DNA from: Oceaniferula flava
GTDB lineage: Bacteria; Verrucomicrobiota; Verrucomicrobiia; Verrucomicrobiales; Akkermansiaceae
Assembly (NCBI RefSeq): GCF_016811075.1
Contig: NZ_JAFBGL010000002.1
Coordinates: forward strand, 62,001 to 126,000
Direction of reading: 5' to 3'
Length of the DNA: 64,000 nucleotides
Part shown: positions 34,055 through 42,762 of the stretch, in pieces
Layout of the letters: each line of letters opens with the position of its first letter
How positions within the stretch are numbered: the stretch's first letter is position 1
Notes under the pieces: generated by a model
What the model was told of the DNA's origin: nothing
Databases searched by the model: none
The model's input: only the letters and a program-made list of their open reading frames with translations
Made by a program: the position numbers and the translations under genes

Positions 34055-34690
34055 CTATCCTTGGATAGTCACAGGCGTGCCAATTTTCACCTTGGAGTAG
34101 ATGATCGGCACGATGTGCGACTGTCCACGGATGCAGGCGTGTGACGCGGGGTAACGTGGCACTCGGCCGACGTGCATGCCAATGCCACTCCAGGTCAGAC
34201 GCATCCAGTAGGGCATGGCTGCGCCGACAAATTTACCACCCTCCGGCACCGTGTCCTTGCGCGAGCTGGCATCGCTTTTGTGGACATTTCCATCGGCATC
34301 GTAGATTTTGCCGTAAAGGTTCGAGCGTTTATCGACGATCTTTTCCAAGATCTTGTAATTGCCCGGAGGCGTTGGGTGGGTCGAGGTGCCAGTGGATACC
34401 GCGTAATCGATCGCCACTTCATCGCCATTCATCAGGAAGGCGCGCTGCAGCGGCAGGGAGATCACGATGCGAGAGTTCTCGGCATTGGTTCGGGCCAGTA
34501 CTTCGTGGTTGCGGTAGCTGTTCGAAGTTTTCGGGTAGCTTGGCTCGGCCTTGAAATGGGCATAGGTGCCGGGAGGGTGCGGGTTTTTAAAGACGGGCTT
34601 TGCGGCCTGCGTCGGAGGGGCTGGCGGAGGCGTGGCGCAGCTGCTGATTAGAAGCGCCAGGGCGAAACTCAGTAGAATCGATACTTTCAT
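34055..34690 (-). CDS. L,D-transpeptidase (YkuD) lipoprotein
   Basis: 211 residues. A lipoprotein signal (LISSC, Cys18) is followed by a Pro-rich linker and a YkuD catalytic domain: MNGDEVAIDYAVSTG and TPPGNYKI are family strands, MHVGRVPRY leads into the active site SHACIRG with the nucleophile Cys186. The consensus is SHGCIR; here Gly is Ala185, a mild change seen in some members. These enzymes crosslink peptidoglycan stems or attach proteins to them. It converges on ftsA with 10 bases between stops. Confidence 0.9.
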   Translation of the reverse strand: MKVSILLSFALALLISSCATPPPAPPTQAAKPVFKNPHPPGTYAHFKAEPSYPKTSNSYRNHEVLARTNAENSRIVISLPLQRAFLMNGDEVAIDYAVSTGTSTHPTPPGNYKILEKIVDKRSNLYGKIYDADGNVHKSDASSRKDTVPEGGKFVGAAMPYWMRLTWSGIGMHVGRVPRYPASHACIRGQSHIVPIIYSKVKIGTPVTIQG

Positions 34691-34808
34691 TGCGGCAGCA
34701 TAGCACTGCCTTCACCCTTTGCATCTTTCCATGTGCATTTTTCCAAAAATGACCGAAATCAGCATCTGCCAGCTTGCCAGTGTGGGAAATCTGCCGTTAC
34801 ATAGTTAG

Positions 34809-36209
34809 ATGAAGATTAAATTTTGCGGCGCGGCAGGCACGACCACTGGTTCTCAGCATCTCCTTGAAATCAATGGCAAAAAAATCCTTCTCGATTGCGG
34901 CCTCTATCAGGGGCACCGCAAGGATGCCTACGAGGTGAACTGCTGCTTCCCGCATTTCGATCCGAAAACGATCGATGCGGTGATCCTTTCCCACGCGCAC
35001 ATCGATCACTCGGGGAACCTGCCGAACCTGACCAAGCATGGCTTCACCGGCAACATCTTTGCCACCTTTGCCACCCGCGATCTTTGCCAGATCATGCTCG
35101 CCGACTGCGCGCACATTCAGGAAAGCGATGCCAAATGGCTCAACAAAAAGCGCAAAAAACGCGGTGAGCAGCCGGTGGATGTGATCTACACCAAGGAGGA
35201 TGTGAACCAATGCATGAAGCAGTTTGTCAACGTCGGCTACAATCGGCCCATGCATGTGGCCAACGGAGTCACCCTGCGCTTCATCGATGCCGGTCACATC
35301 CTCGGTAGCGCCCAGGTGGTGCTGGAAGTTGAAGACGAGGATGACGGTCAAACCAAGCGCTTCCTGTTCTCCGGCGATGTGGGGCGCGGCGGCAACGACA
35401 TCCTCTCCGACCCGGTGTCGGCGGAAAACATCGACTATGTCTTGATGGAAAGCACCTACGGCGGGCGTGAGCACGAGCTGGGAACCAAGGCGGACGACCG
35501 CATTGCCGATGTGCTGAAGAAAGCTATCGAACGGGGCGGCAAGATCATCATTCCCTGCTTTGCCGTGGAGCGCACCCAGCAGGTGCTGTATGTGCTGCAT
35601 CAGCTGTTCGAGGACGGCCGGATTCCTGAAGTCCCGGTCTACGTCGATAGCCCGCTGGCGGTGAATGCGACGGAAATCTTCCGCCTACACCCGGAATGTT
35701 TCAACGAGGAGGTGCATCAGTTTCTGTATAACAAGCGCAATCCCTTCGGCTTCGAGGGACTCACTCTGATCCGTGCTGTGAGCAAATCGAAGGAGCTGAA
35801 CGACAGTAAAAAGCAAGCGATCATCATCTCGGCCTCGGGCATGTGCGAGGCGGGTCGCATCCTCCACCACCTGCGCAATGGCATCGGCAACCCGAATAAC
35901 ACGATTCTCTTCGTGGGCTACTGCGCCGAGAACACACTGGGCTGGAAAATCCGCCACAAGCAACCGGAGGTGAACATTTTTGGCGAGCCCTACAAGCTCC
36001 GGGCTCAAGTCGAGATCATGGATTCCTTTTCCGGTCATGCCGATCATTCGGAGCTGCTCGATTACTTCAAGGGGATCACCGGACCGAAAAAGAAGGTCTG
36101 GCTAGTGCACGGCGAGCCCACACGCTCAGCGGCGCTGGCGGAATCTTTGGCGGAAATCCACCAAGGCGATATCCAGGTGGCTGAGCTGGGGATGGAGCAG
36201 ACGTTTTGA
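34809..36209 (+). CDS. Metallo-beta-lactamase / beta-CASP RNA hydrolase
   Basis: 466 residues. Metal site: SHAHIDHSGNLP (His62, His64, Asp66, His67), with further ligands near DAGHILGSA and FSGDVGRGG. The beta-CASP half shows YVDSPLAVNATEIF, SASGMCEAGRILHHL and FSGHADHSELLDYF. This is the bacterial CPSF73-like group (YsH1-type), which acts as RNA endo- or 5'-exonuclease. Length and domain order are normal. The ATG at 34809 comes first in the frame; no Shine-Dalgarno site. Stand-alone gene upstream of tRNA-Val. Confidence 0.92.
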   Translation: MKIKFCGAAGTTTGSQHLLEINGKKILLDCGLYQGHRKDAYEVNCCFPHFDPKTIDAVILSHAHIDHSGNLPNLTKHGFTGNIFATFATRDLCQIMLADCAHIQESDAKWLNKKRKKRGEQPVDVIYTKEDVNQCMKQFVNVGYNRPMHVANGVTLRFIDAGHILGSAQVVLEVEDEDDGQTKRFLFSGDVGRGGNDILSDPVSAENIDYVLMESTYGGREHELGTKADDRIADVLKKAIERGGKIIIPCFAVERTQQVLYVLHQLFEDGRIPEVPVYVDSPLAVNATEIFRLHPECFNEEVHQFLYNKRNPFGFEGLTLIRAVSKSKELNDSKKQAIIISASGMCEAGRILHHLRNGIGNPNNTILFVGYCAENTLGWKIRHKQPEVNIFGEPYKLRAQVEIMDSFSGHADHSELLDYFKGITGPKKKVWLVHGEPTRSAALAESLAEIHQGDIQVAELGMEQTF

Positions 36210-36308
36210 TCGACTCCGACGGGACGAAGAGAAAAAAACAGCTTGCATCCAGCGAGGCGCTGCGGTAACAAATCCGCCCTGCCTCCGGCAGAATGGTTAT
36301 TTTAACTA

Positions 36309-36384
36309 AGCGCGATTAGCTCAGGGGTAGAGCGCATGCTTCACACGCATGATGTCGCAGGTTCAAATCCTGCATCGCGCACCA
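36309..36384 (+). tRNA. tRNA-Val(CAC)
   Basis: A perfect cloverleaf with encoded CCA: acceptor GCGCGAT/ATCGCGC, D stem GCTC/GAGC, anticodon stem CATGC/GCATG with loop TTCACAC (anticodon CAC), T stem GCAGG/CCTGC with loop TTCAAAT. Six T immediately after the CCA (36385-36390) may serve in termination. Confidence 0.95.
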
Positions 36385-36486
36385 TTTTTTCTCCACACCC
36401 TTCGGAAGCTCGTCTTGGGCATTGTGAGAGAAGTTTACCGTTTCTAACATGCTTGTGATGCAATCTCTTTGCGCTCTGTTTAATAC

Positions 36487-37515
36487 ATGCCTGCTGCAGA
36501 GATCATCGAATTGGAATCGGCTACCGTCAAAGTCCGTTTAGTGGCGCGCGGTGCGGCGATTTTTGGGATCGAGACACTGGACCGTCACGGCCAGCCGGCC
36601 GAGATCACCGTGGGCTGTGAGAGCTTAGACGATTTTTACCGGAACAGCGCAGCATTCGGCGCGAGTTGTGGTCGTTTCGCCAATCGCATTGCCAAAGGCC
36701 GCTTCCGCTTGGACGGCCGAGACTATCAAGTGGCATGCAACGATGGTCCGAACTCCTTGCACGGTGGCGATGCCGCCTTTCATCAGCGCGACTGGTCAGT
36801 GGCCGAGGTCGACAGGGACGCCGAGGGTCGGCAGTGCGGGGTGCGTTTTGAACTCAGTAGCCCGGACGGAGACGGGGGCTACCCGGGAGCTCTGCAGGTC
36901 AGTGCCCACTACCAATTGTCGACCGACGGCCAGCTGAGCCTAACGTATTTCGCCACCACGGATGCCGCCACGGTGGTGAACCTCACCAATCACGTGTATT
37001 GGAACCTCAGCGGCGTGCCGAGCTCCAACATCAGGGATCATGTGCTGCAGATGAGGGCGGCTGAATTTTTACCGATTGATTCCAACTACCTCGCGCTGGG
37101 AGAGCGGCTTCCGGTCGATAACACACCCTTTGATTTTCGGCGGGGCGCCAGCTTGGGAGATCGGCTCGATCACCCGGATCCTCAGATTGCCGAGATGCGT
37201 GGCATCGACCATGCCATGGTGATCGAGGGCGAAGGGCTGCGGTCGGCCCTGCGACTGGAACACCCGGTGAGTGGTCGGTGGCTGGAAATGCAGACCGATC
37301 AGCCGGCGGTGCATCTTTACACGGGTGGCTTTCTATCCGACGAAGTGCCCGGCAAGGCGGGTGGGGTCACCGCGCCCCATGCCGGCGTGGCATTGGAGTC
37401 GGAAAATTTCCCCGATGCGCCGAACCGTCCGGATTTTCCGAGTGCCGAGCTCCGTCCCGGTCAACGATACCTGCATCGCATCGTGTGGAGATTCGGCTGT
37501 GACCTCGAGGCGTGA
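36487..37515 (+). CDS. galM: Aldose 1-epimerase (galactose mutarotase)
   Basis: 342 residues, normal length. It interconverts alpha and beta anomers of galactose and other aldoses in the cytoplasm. Seen: FGASCGRFANRIAKGRF near 57-73, LHGGDAAFH near 95 (substrate-binding His), TNHVYWNLSG near 166-175 (catalytic His), and ALESENFPDAPN near 299-310 (catalytic Glu). No signal peptide. Downstream of tRNA-Val and convergent with the glutaredoxin-MauE gene (34-base gap); no sugar operon is linked. Confidence 0.93.
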   Translation: MPAAEIIELESATVKVRLVARGAAIFGIETLDRHGQPAEITVGCESLDDFYRNSAAFGASCGRFANRIAKGRFRLDGRDYQVACNDGPNSLHGGDAAFHQRDWSVAEVDRDAEGRQCGVRFELSSPDGDGGYPGALQVSAHYQLSTDGQLSLTYFATTDAATVVNLTNHVYWNLSGVPSSNIRDHVLQMRAAEFLPIDSNYLALGERLPVDNTPFDFRRGASLGDRLDHPDPQIAEMRGIDHAMVIEGEGLRSALRLEHPVSGRWLEMQTDQPAVHLYTGGFLSDEVPGKAGGVTAPHAGVALESENFPDAPNRPDFPSAELRPGQRYLHRIVWRFGCDLEA

Positions 37516-37549
37516 TCCATGCACCAGCGGCTGACTGGTCGCTTGGGTG

Positions 37550-38293
37550 TTAGAACCAAATTTGCTTGGTCATCATCCAGATCGACATCGCCATCATCAG
37601 CAAGTTTTCAGTCAGTGAGATGAAGCCCAGCGGCACGCTGCTGCCACCGCCGACGCAGGCGCACTTGAGGTCTCGTTTCTCGATGTAGACCGCTTTGAAA
37701 ACGGAGACCGCACCAATACTGCTGACGATCAGGGCGAGGGGCGCCACGACCCAGGTGAATAGCCCGGCAATCATCATCGCACCTGCACCGGCTTCGATGA
37801 CCGGGTAGACATTGGAGTAGGGGACGTAGCGCTGGGCGACGAGGTCATACTGGACAAATCCGGTGGCAAAGGATTTCAGATCCTGCAGCTTGAGAATACC
37901 CAGCACACACATGCTGATCGCGATGAACAGCTCGGTGATGCGGATGAGGTCCAACGCTCCCTGCTGTGCCCAACAGGAGGTGAAGGCCATAACCAAGGCG
38001 ACGGCAAACACGGCAATCACCGGCTGGTAGGTATCACCTTGTTTCGGATCCGGGCCGAGATCAAAGTGCTCGCGCAAATCGTCGTAGGTGCCGATGTGTT
38101 TGTCCTCAATCCAGATTTGCGGTGTCTCGTCGTAGCCGTTTTCCTCTTTGTATCGTTTGTTTTCCTCGGAGCTCTCGAGGTGCTGGTCGTCGATGTCGTA
38201 ACCACGCCGCCGTAACAGATCGAGTGCCTTGAGCCCCCACGGGCAGAAGTGATCAGTCGAAACGATGCGGACTATTTTTGCTTTTTGACTCAT
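37550..38293 (-). CDS. Glutaredoxin-MauE fusion membrane protein
   Basis: 247 residues from the ATG at 38293; the longer frame adds 12 residues that look like leader. Residues 1-80 are a glutaredoxin domain whose active site is CPWG (Cys17), so it lacks the second Cys of CPYC and is monothiol. TPQIWIEDKHIG with the cis-Pro and the GTYDDL segment follow as expected. Residues 90-247 hold about five membrane helices of the MauE/DoxX-like type, with a CACVGG motif between helices 4 and 5. MauE proteins serve periplasmic disulfide or maturation chemistry; the fusion suggests electrons pass from the glutaredoxin part to the membrane part. Inferred role: thiol redox relay. Confidence 0.8.
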   Translation of the reverse strand: MSQKAKIVRIVSTDHFCPWGLKALDLLRRRGYDIDDQHLESSEENKRYKEENGYDETPQIWIEDKHIGTYDDLREHFDLGPDPKQGDTYQPVIAVFAVALVMAFTSCWAQQGALDLIRITELFIAISMCVLGILKLQDLKSFATGFVQYDLVAQRYVPYSNVYPVIEAGAGAMMIAGLFTWVVAPLALIVSSIGAVSVFKAVYIEKRDLKCACVGGGSSVPLGFISLTENLLMMAMSIWMMTKQIWF

Positions 38294-38541
38294 AACGGGT
38301 TGATCAACATAAGGCAGTCGAGAGATCAATCAAGTGAGCTTGAATAGGAGAGAGGTGCTATGGAGGTGGGCTTGAGCAATTTGGGGCACCTTTAAAGACG
38401 TTTCTTTTTGGCGTAGATGAGAGTTCAGATGAGCGGATTTGAGGCTTTACTCGATCTTGTCGCACTGCTCATCATGCTGATAGAGATGCTTTAGAAGGAT
38501 TGCTTGAATATCCACGACCCTAAACTAACAAATAAATTACA

Positions 38542-40350
38542 ATGATCGATCGTTATGAAATAGTTAGCCAGCTGGGTGAAGATCTCCTCGGGGCGGTATA
38601 CCTCGCAGATGATACCATGCTTCAGCGCCGGGTGATGTTCAGGCACATTGAACAGGCGGACCGTAAAGTCGTGGAGAGCAGGAGTGATTCTTGGCGCAAA
38701 GATTTTAGCAAATTTGCAGGGAAACTTTGCAACATGCAGCACCCGAACTTGCTGACTATTTATGATATTTCCACGGAAGACGATGGCGCCTTTGTGGTGA
38801 CTCAGTACATTGAGGGTGACTCATTGGCTGAACGTTTGGAAAAGGGGGCGCTCGGTCAGGTGGGGGTTCATCGGATGGCGGCAGATATGTTAGAAGCCTT
38901 GCATGCGGCTCATCAGTCGGGTGTCTATCATGGAGCCCTTCATACCGCATCGGTCAGCCGAGTGCATCGGGCTGCGGGAGGTCATCGCTATCTGCTGGTA
39001 GATCTTGGTTTGAATCAGTTGGTATCCATGGTGAAAGGTGAGCAAGTCAGCGTGGCTGATCCTGTTTTGCTTGCTCCGGAATTACATGATCGAGATGTCG
39101 AGCCGGATGCCCGAGCGGATTTGTTCATGCTGGGGCAGCTGTGCTACACGGCCTTGGTAGGCGGGCATCCTTTTTCGGGGATGGACGCAGACGAGTGCGT
39201 GGCAGCCTACCAAAGTAAGGGCATGCCTCCCCTGTCAGATTATGTAGAAAATGTGGACCCTAGTTTCGCTGAATGGGTGATGCGGCTGGTGTCTCATGAT
39301 CCGCTAGCAAGACCTATGGACACGGCAGAGGCGATGGTGTCACTGCATACCATCACCCTGGATGAGGTAGCCCCTAACGTGCCGGGTGAAACCCATGCTG
39401 TGGAATTGGCGGAGATGCCACAGTTACGTGCCAGCACTGGCCCTGTGGCAGCCACTCCCGCAACGCCGGTGAGCACATTTGGCAATCCAACTCCTCAGCG
39501 TCAACCTGCCAACTCAGCAGTGCACGCAGCGGCGGCTAACAGCGCTGCAAAAGCCCAGGGCTTGGGGCTTGGCTTGGGCACGTCAGCCCAGAGCGCTGGA
39601 GCTCTGCATCAAGATATCGTGGCGGAAGCCAAGAAGAAAACTCTCAAGCTCACCTTGTCTGGCATCTTGGCGGTATTAGTGGTCGGGGGGCTGTTCATCA
39701 TGTTGAACCAACGGCAAAGCGAGCAACAGGCAAGTTCTGATGCCGCTGAAAGCGAAGCTCTTCCTTCGGTGCAGATTTCCCAAGCGATGATGGTCAATAC
39801 TAACGCGGAACGGGAAGATCCGGTGGTGGTTAATCTCGATACGGCAAACTCCTTGGATTGGCTCGTGACTACCACTCTACCTTCCCCTGAAAACTACACA
39901 TCGAAGATCGATGGCTCGTATATTCAGAGTTTTCAACTGAGTGACGTAAAGAGCGAATACCGTTACACCCAACCATCGGTGAATTTTAAATCCGGAGGGA
40001 AAAAGTTACTTCCGAGAGCTGCGACTGGGAATCACACGGGCAGTAAGCCGGGCGCTGGCTACGAGTTGCTTCTGCGGATCCCTGCTGAGGCCACAGAATC
40101 GTTCACTGCGAATCTCTATTTCCTTCAACGTTACTGTGATGTCCGTGTGGAAATCGATACCCCTGAGAGTGAATCCGCAGAGGTGAAATTGATACCTGCG
40201 ACCGATGCCGGGGTGCTCTGCCTACCTATCGAGATCAATCATCCTAAGCCGGGCGACTTCTACACCATTCGCCTACTTTCAACCTCCTCGTCTGTAAGTG
40301 GTGCCTTTTCCATTGGCTTATGTGGGGTGTCGATTGAGTCGAAGGAGTAG
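38542..40350 (+). CDS. Protein-kinase-fold protein, probable pseudokinase, membrane-anchored
   Basis: 602 residues. Residues 5-270 follow the Ser/Thr kinase fold, but key residues are gone: the Lys of VAIK is Arg34 (VMFRH), and HRDLKPSN reads HGALHTAS (130-137), so the catalytic Asp is Ala132, the Lys is His134 and the metal-binding Asn is Ser137. The DFG Asp remains (DLG, 154-156), as does APE (178-180). This is a pseudokinase pattern. An Ala/Pro-rich linker follows, then one membrane helix near 374-391 and an extracellular beta-rich domain of about 200 residues. It may sense a surface signal or act as a scaffold. No phosphatase is adjacent; the SpoIIE-type gene at 63736 is far away. Confidence 0.85.
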   Translation: MIDRYEIVSQLGEDLLGAVYLADDTMLQRRVMFRHIEQADRKVVESRSDSWRKDFSKFAGKLCNMQHPNLLTIYDISTEDDGAFVVTQYIEGDSLAERLEKGALGQVGVHRMAADMLEALHAAHQSGVYHGALHTASVSRVHRAAGGHRYLLVDLGLNQLVSMVKGEQVSVADPVLLAPELHDRDVEPDARADLFMLGQLCYTALVGGHPFSGMDADECVAAYQSKGMPPLSDYVENVDPSFAEWVMRLVSHDPLARPMDTAEAMVSLHTITLDEVAPNVPGETHAVELAEMPQLRASTGPVAATPATPVSTFGNPTPQRQPANSAVHAAAANSAAKAQGLGLGLGTSAQSAGALHQDIVAEAKKKTLKLTLSGILAVLVVGGLFIMLNQRQSEQQASSDAAESEALPSVQISQAMMVNTNAEREDPVVVNLDTANSLDWLVTTTLPSPENYTSKIDGSYIQSFQLSDVKSEYRYTQPSVNFKSGGKKLLPRAATGNHTGSKPGAGYELLLRIPAEATESFTANLYFLQRYCDVRVEIDTPESESAEVKLIPATDAGVLCLPIEINHPKPGDFYTIRLLSTSSSVSGAFSIGLCGVSIESKE

Positions 40351-40376
40351 CGGCAGGATTGTCGACTGCGATGACG

Positions 40377-40409
40377 AAAAAAGGACGCTGAAATGCATCA
40401 GCGTCCTTT
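40377..40409 (-). terminator. Rho-independent terminator (end of uronate operon)
   Basis: A perfect 12-bp stem (40380-40391 with 40398-40409), loop AATGCA, and on the minus strand a run of six T after the stem. It lies 38 bases beyond the last gene of the minus-strand operon and may also stop plus-strand reading from the pseudokinase gene. Confidence 0.92.
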
Positions 40410-40447
40410 GGAAAAGATGGGCGACCTCGTCGCCGTGACAGTGCTCG

Positions 40448-42736
40448 CTACTGGAGGTCTTTTGCCTGATAGGGGGTGGCTTGATCCTGGGTGGATGCTC
40501 TGACTTTGCGGACTTCATTGACGTCGCCAGCCGAGGCTTTGTTGCTCCAGCTGTTCCGTGTGAAGGTGATGACGTCCGCAAGGTCTTGATCGGAGATGGC
40601 GTGGTTGTCCTTCAGGCCGGGCATGGCCAGTGGGGGACTGTATTTTTTGCCAGCCACGGTGATCGGCCCGGTCATGCCGTGCAGCAAGATTTTGGTGAAG
40701 CGTGTGATGTCTCCGGTGACCCACTCTGACTTGTCCAGGGGAGGCCCCATGTTGTCCATGCCTTCGCCTTCTTGGCCGTGGCAGGCGAAACAGGCGGCCT
40801 TGTTAATGTAGACGTTTTTACCGCGGTTGAACGATTCCAGGGCTTTCCCCTTGAGATGCGATCCGGGGGCTTTTTTCACCACATCTGCCTGCTGGGTAGC
40901 TTTGGTCGCGGCGCTGACGAGCTTGTCGAGTTTGCCATCGGAGAGTTTGCTGTGCTCCTTGCGGAAGCTCACCACCTCGGCGCCGAGTCCGCTGATCAAT
41001 GTTTCACGGACCCAGGGGGCCTTGAGATGGCTTTCGGTCAATTTCAGTGCCTCATCGCTGGATCCTGTGGCGGCCAGTGCCTTGATTTGGGCATGCAGTG
41101 TGCGGGTGTTCTCGGGCAGGGAGACGATCGCCTTTTGCAGCGTTTCGTCCTTGAGTCGCAGGGTGGCGACGAGGTTGAGAGCGTTGTTGACGACATCCGT
41201 GTGATCGCTTTTCAGAGCCGGGATGAGGGCTGGGGCGGTGATGCTGTCGAGCCCTTCCAAGGTCCACATGGCGTGGATCTGAGCGAGGGGATTGGTGCGA
41301 TCGGCCACCACCTTTACCAGCGCATCGACGATGCTAAGATCGCCGGACTCCACGAGCAGGCGCTGGGCGGTGTCGCGGATGGTGCCATTGGCGTGGCTGA
41401 GGTATGGGATCCATTGAGCAGGCGTTAGGCCCTCGAGTTTCGGCACCTCGGAGACTTTATTTTTCTCGTAACGCACGCGGTAGATGCGACCGGTCGACGG
41501 CTTTGGCTGGTCGAGCTTGCGGTGCACATACTGGCGGCGCAGGTAGCTGGTCATGTAGGTTTTGTGCTGCAACAGGCCGAAATACATATCGACGATCCAC
41601 AGCGTGCCGTCCGGGGCGGTGTAGATGTTGCAGGGCAGGAACCACTCATCGTCGCTGGCGAGGAATTCCTTGTCGCCATAAGGGTGGGATCCTTTGGGTT
41701 TGTTCCACTGGTCGCGTTCGATCTGGATTGCCTTGATTAAGTCACCAGCTGGTTCGGTGGTGAAGCCCATGCCCACGGCGGAGGCTGGGAAGTTGTCGCC
41801 CCGGTAGATGGTCATGCCGGCTGCAGCGGTGGCATTGGCCAGCTTGCCATCCTTATCCAAAATATCCTTCATGTAGGCGCGGTTGACACCTGGGGTCATG
41901 TGGATGGGGTTGGTTTTGTTCGTTCCCACACGCTCGGAAATCCTAGCCTTCGGCGTGTAGTGGGAGTTTCCGCGCATGAACATCGGAGGGAACACATCGC
42001 CGACGAGCAGGACGCTGTTGCTATTGTGGTAAAGGTTACCGGCATTGTCCTTGGCCACGCCCCATTGGCCGCGGTTGTTGGTTTTCTCAATCTGCCATTG
42101 GCCTTTGACGCGGCGGTAGCGTTTGTTAGATTTGGCGTTGTAATACCAGTTGTCATGACCCAGCAGCAGGCCGTTCGCCTTGTGCTCCGGGTTGCCGCCA
42201 ATGGCGTATTCGGCATCGACCACGACCGGTTCGCCCACGGGCTTCAGACCATCGCGTTTGATGAAATACAGAACGTCCTTGCTGGTGTAGAGGCAACCGT
42301 CGCTGGTGACGGCCACGGCACGCGGCAGCACCAGACCATCGAGGAAGGTGGTGGTTCGGTCGATTTTGCCATCGCCATTGGTATCTTCCAGAACGCGGAT
42401 GCGACCGTTGGGTTTTTGTTCACCATTGCCATCGAGATCCGGCATGTAGCTTCGCATTTCACACGACCAGGCACGGCCGTTGGCATCAAACGACAGTGCC
42501 ACCGACATGTCGACATCTTCGCCAGCGGCTACCGGTTCGATGACAAAACCAGGTGCCATTTTAAAGGATTTCAGCGCATCGTCGAGATCGAGGTAGGGCG
42601 AAGGCGGGATGGAATCGATCGGTATCGGATCGGTCATATCATGCCCTTTGCGGTTCCCTTGCTGGGCGAAACCAGGAAGGCAGACCAGACTCAGCGATGC
42701 GGTGAGGAGGATGCGTGTGTGCGATGAGAGCTTCAT
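40448..42736 (-). CDS. PVC-type membrane-bound dehydrogenase with HEAT repeats and cytochrome c
   Basis: 762 residues. Signal peptide (SLSLVCLPGFAQQ). Residues about 50-430 form a beta-propeller of the GDH/PVC dehydrogenase type (FDANGRAWSCEMRSYMPD, VLEDTNGDGKIDRTTTF, GGNPEHKANGLLLG). Residues about 440-620 are helical HEAT-like repeats. The C-terminus (650-750) is a cytochrome c with CFACHGQEGEGMDNMGPPLD, so one haem is attached at CxxCH. It is expected in the periplasm, oxidising a sugar or its derivative and passing electrons on. Last gene before the terminator, 26 bases after the DUF1080 gene, so it belongs to the uronate operon by position. Confidence 0.92.
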   Translation of the reverse strand: MKLSSHTRILLTASLSLVCLPGFAQQGNRKGHDMTDPIPIDSIPPSPYLDLDDALKSFKMAPGFVIEPVAAGEDVDMSVALSFDANGRAWSCEMRSYMPDLDGNGEQKPNGRIRVLEDTNGDGKIDRTTTFLDGLVLPRAVAVTSDGCLYTSKDVLYFIKRDGLKPVGEPVVVDAEYAIGGNPEHKANGLLLGHDNWYYNAKSNKRYRRVKGQWQIEKTNNRGQWGVAKDNAGNLYHNSNSVLLVGDVFPPMFMRGNSHYTPKARISERVGTNKTNPIHMTPGVNRAYMKDILDKDGKLANATAAAGMTIYRGDNFPASAVGMGFTTEPAGDLIKAIQIERDQWNKPKGSHPYGDKEFLASDDEWFLPCNIYTAPDGTLWIVDMYFGLLQHKTYMTSYLRRQYVHRKLDQPKPSTGRIYRVRYEKNKVSEVPKLEGLTPAQWIPYLSHANGTIRDTAQRLLVESGDLSIVDALVKVVADRTNPLAQIHAMWTLEGLDSITAPALIPALKSDHTDVVNNALNLVATLRLKDETLQKAIVSLPENTRTLHAQIKALAATGSSDEALKLTESHLKAPWVRETLISGLGAEVVSFRKEHSKLSDGKLDKLVSAATKATQQADVVKKAPGSHLKGKALESFNRGKNVYINKAACFACHGQEGEGMDNMGPPLDKSEWVTGDITRFTKILLHGMTGPITVAGKKYSPPLAMPGLKDNHAISDQDLADVITFTRNSWSNKASAGDVNEVRKVRASTQDQATPYQAKDLQ

Positions 42737-42762
42737 AATCGGCTGGATGGGGGGAATCTGGC

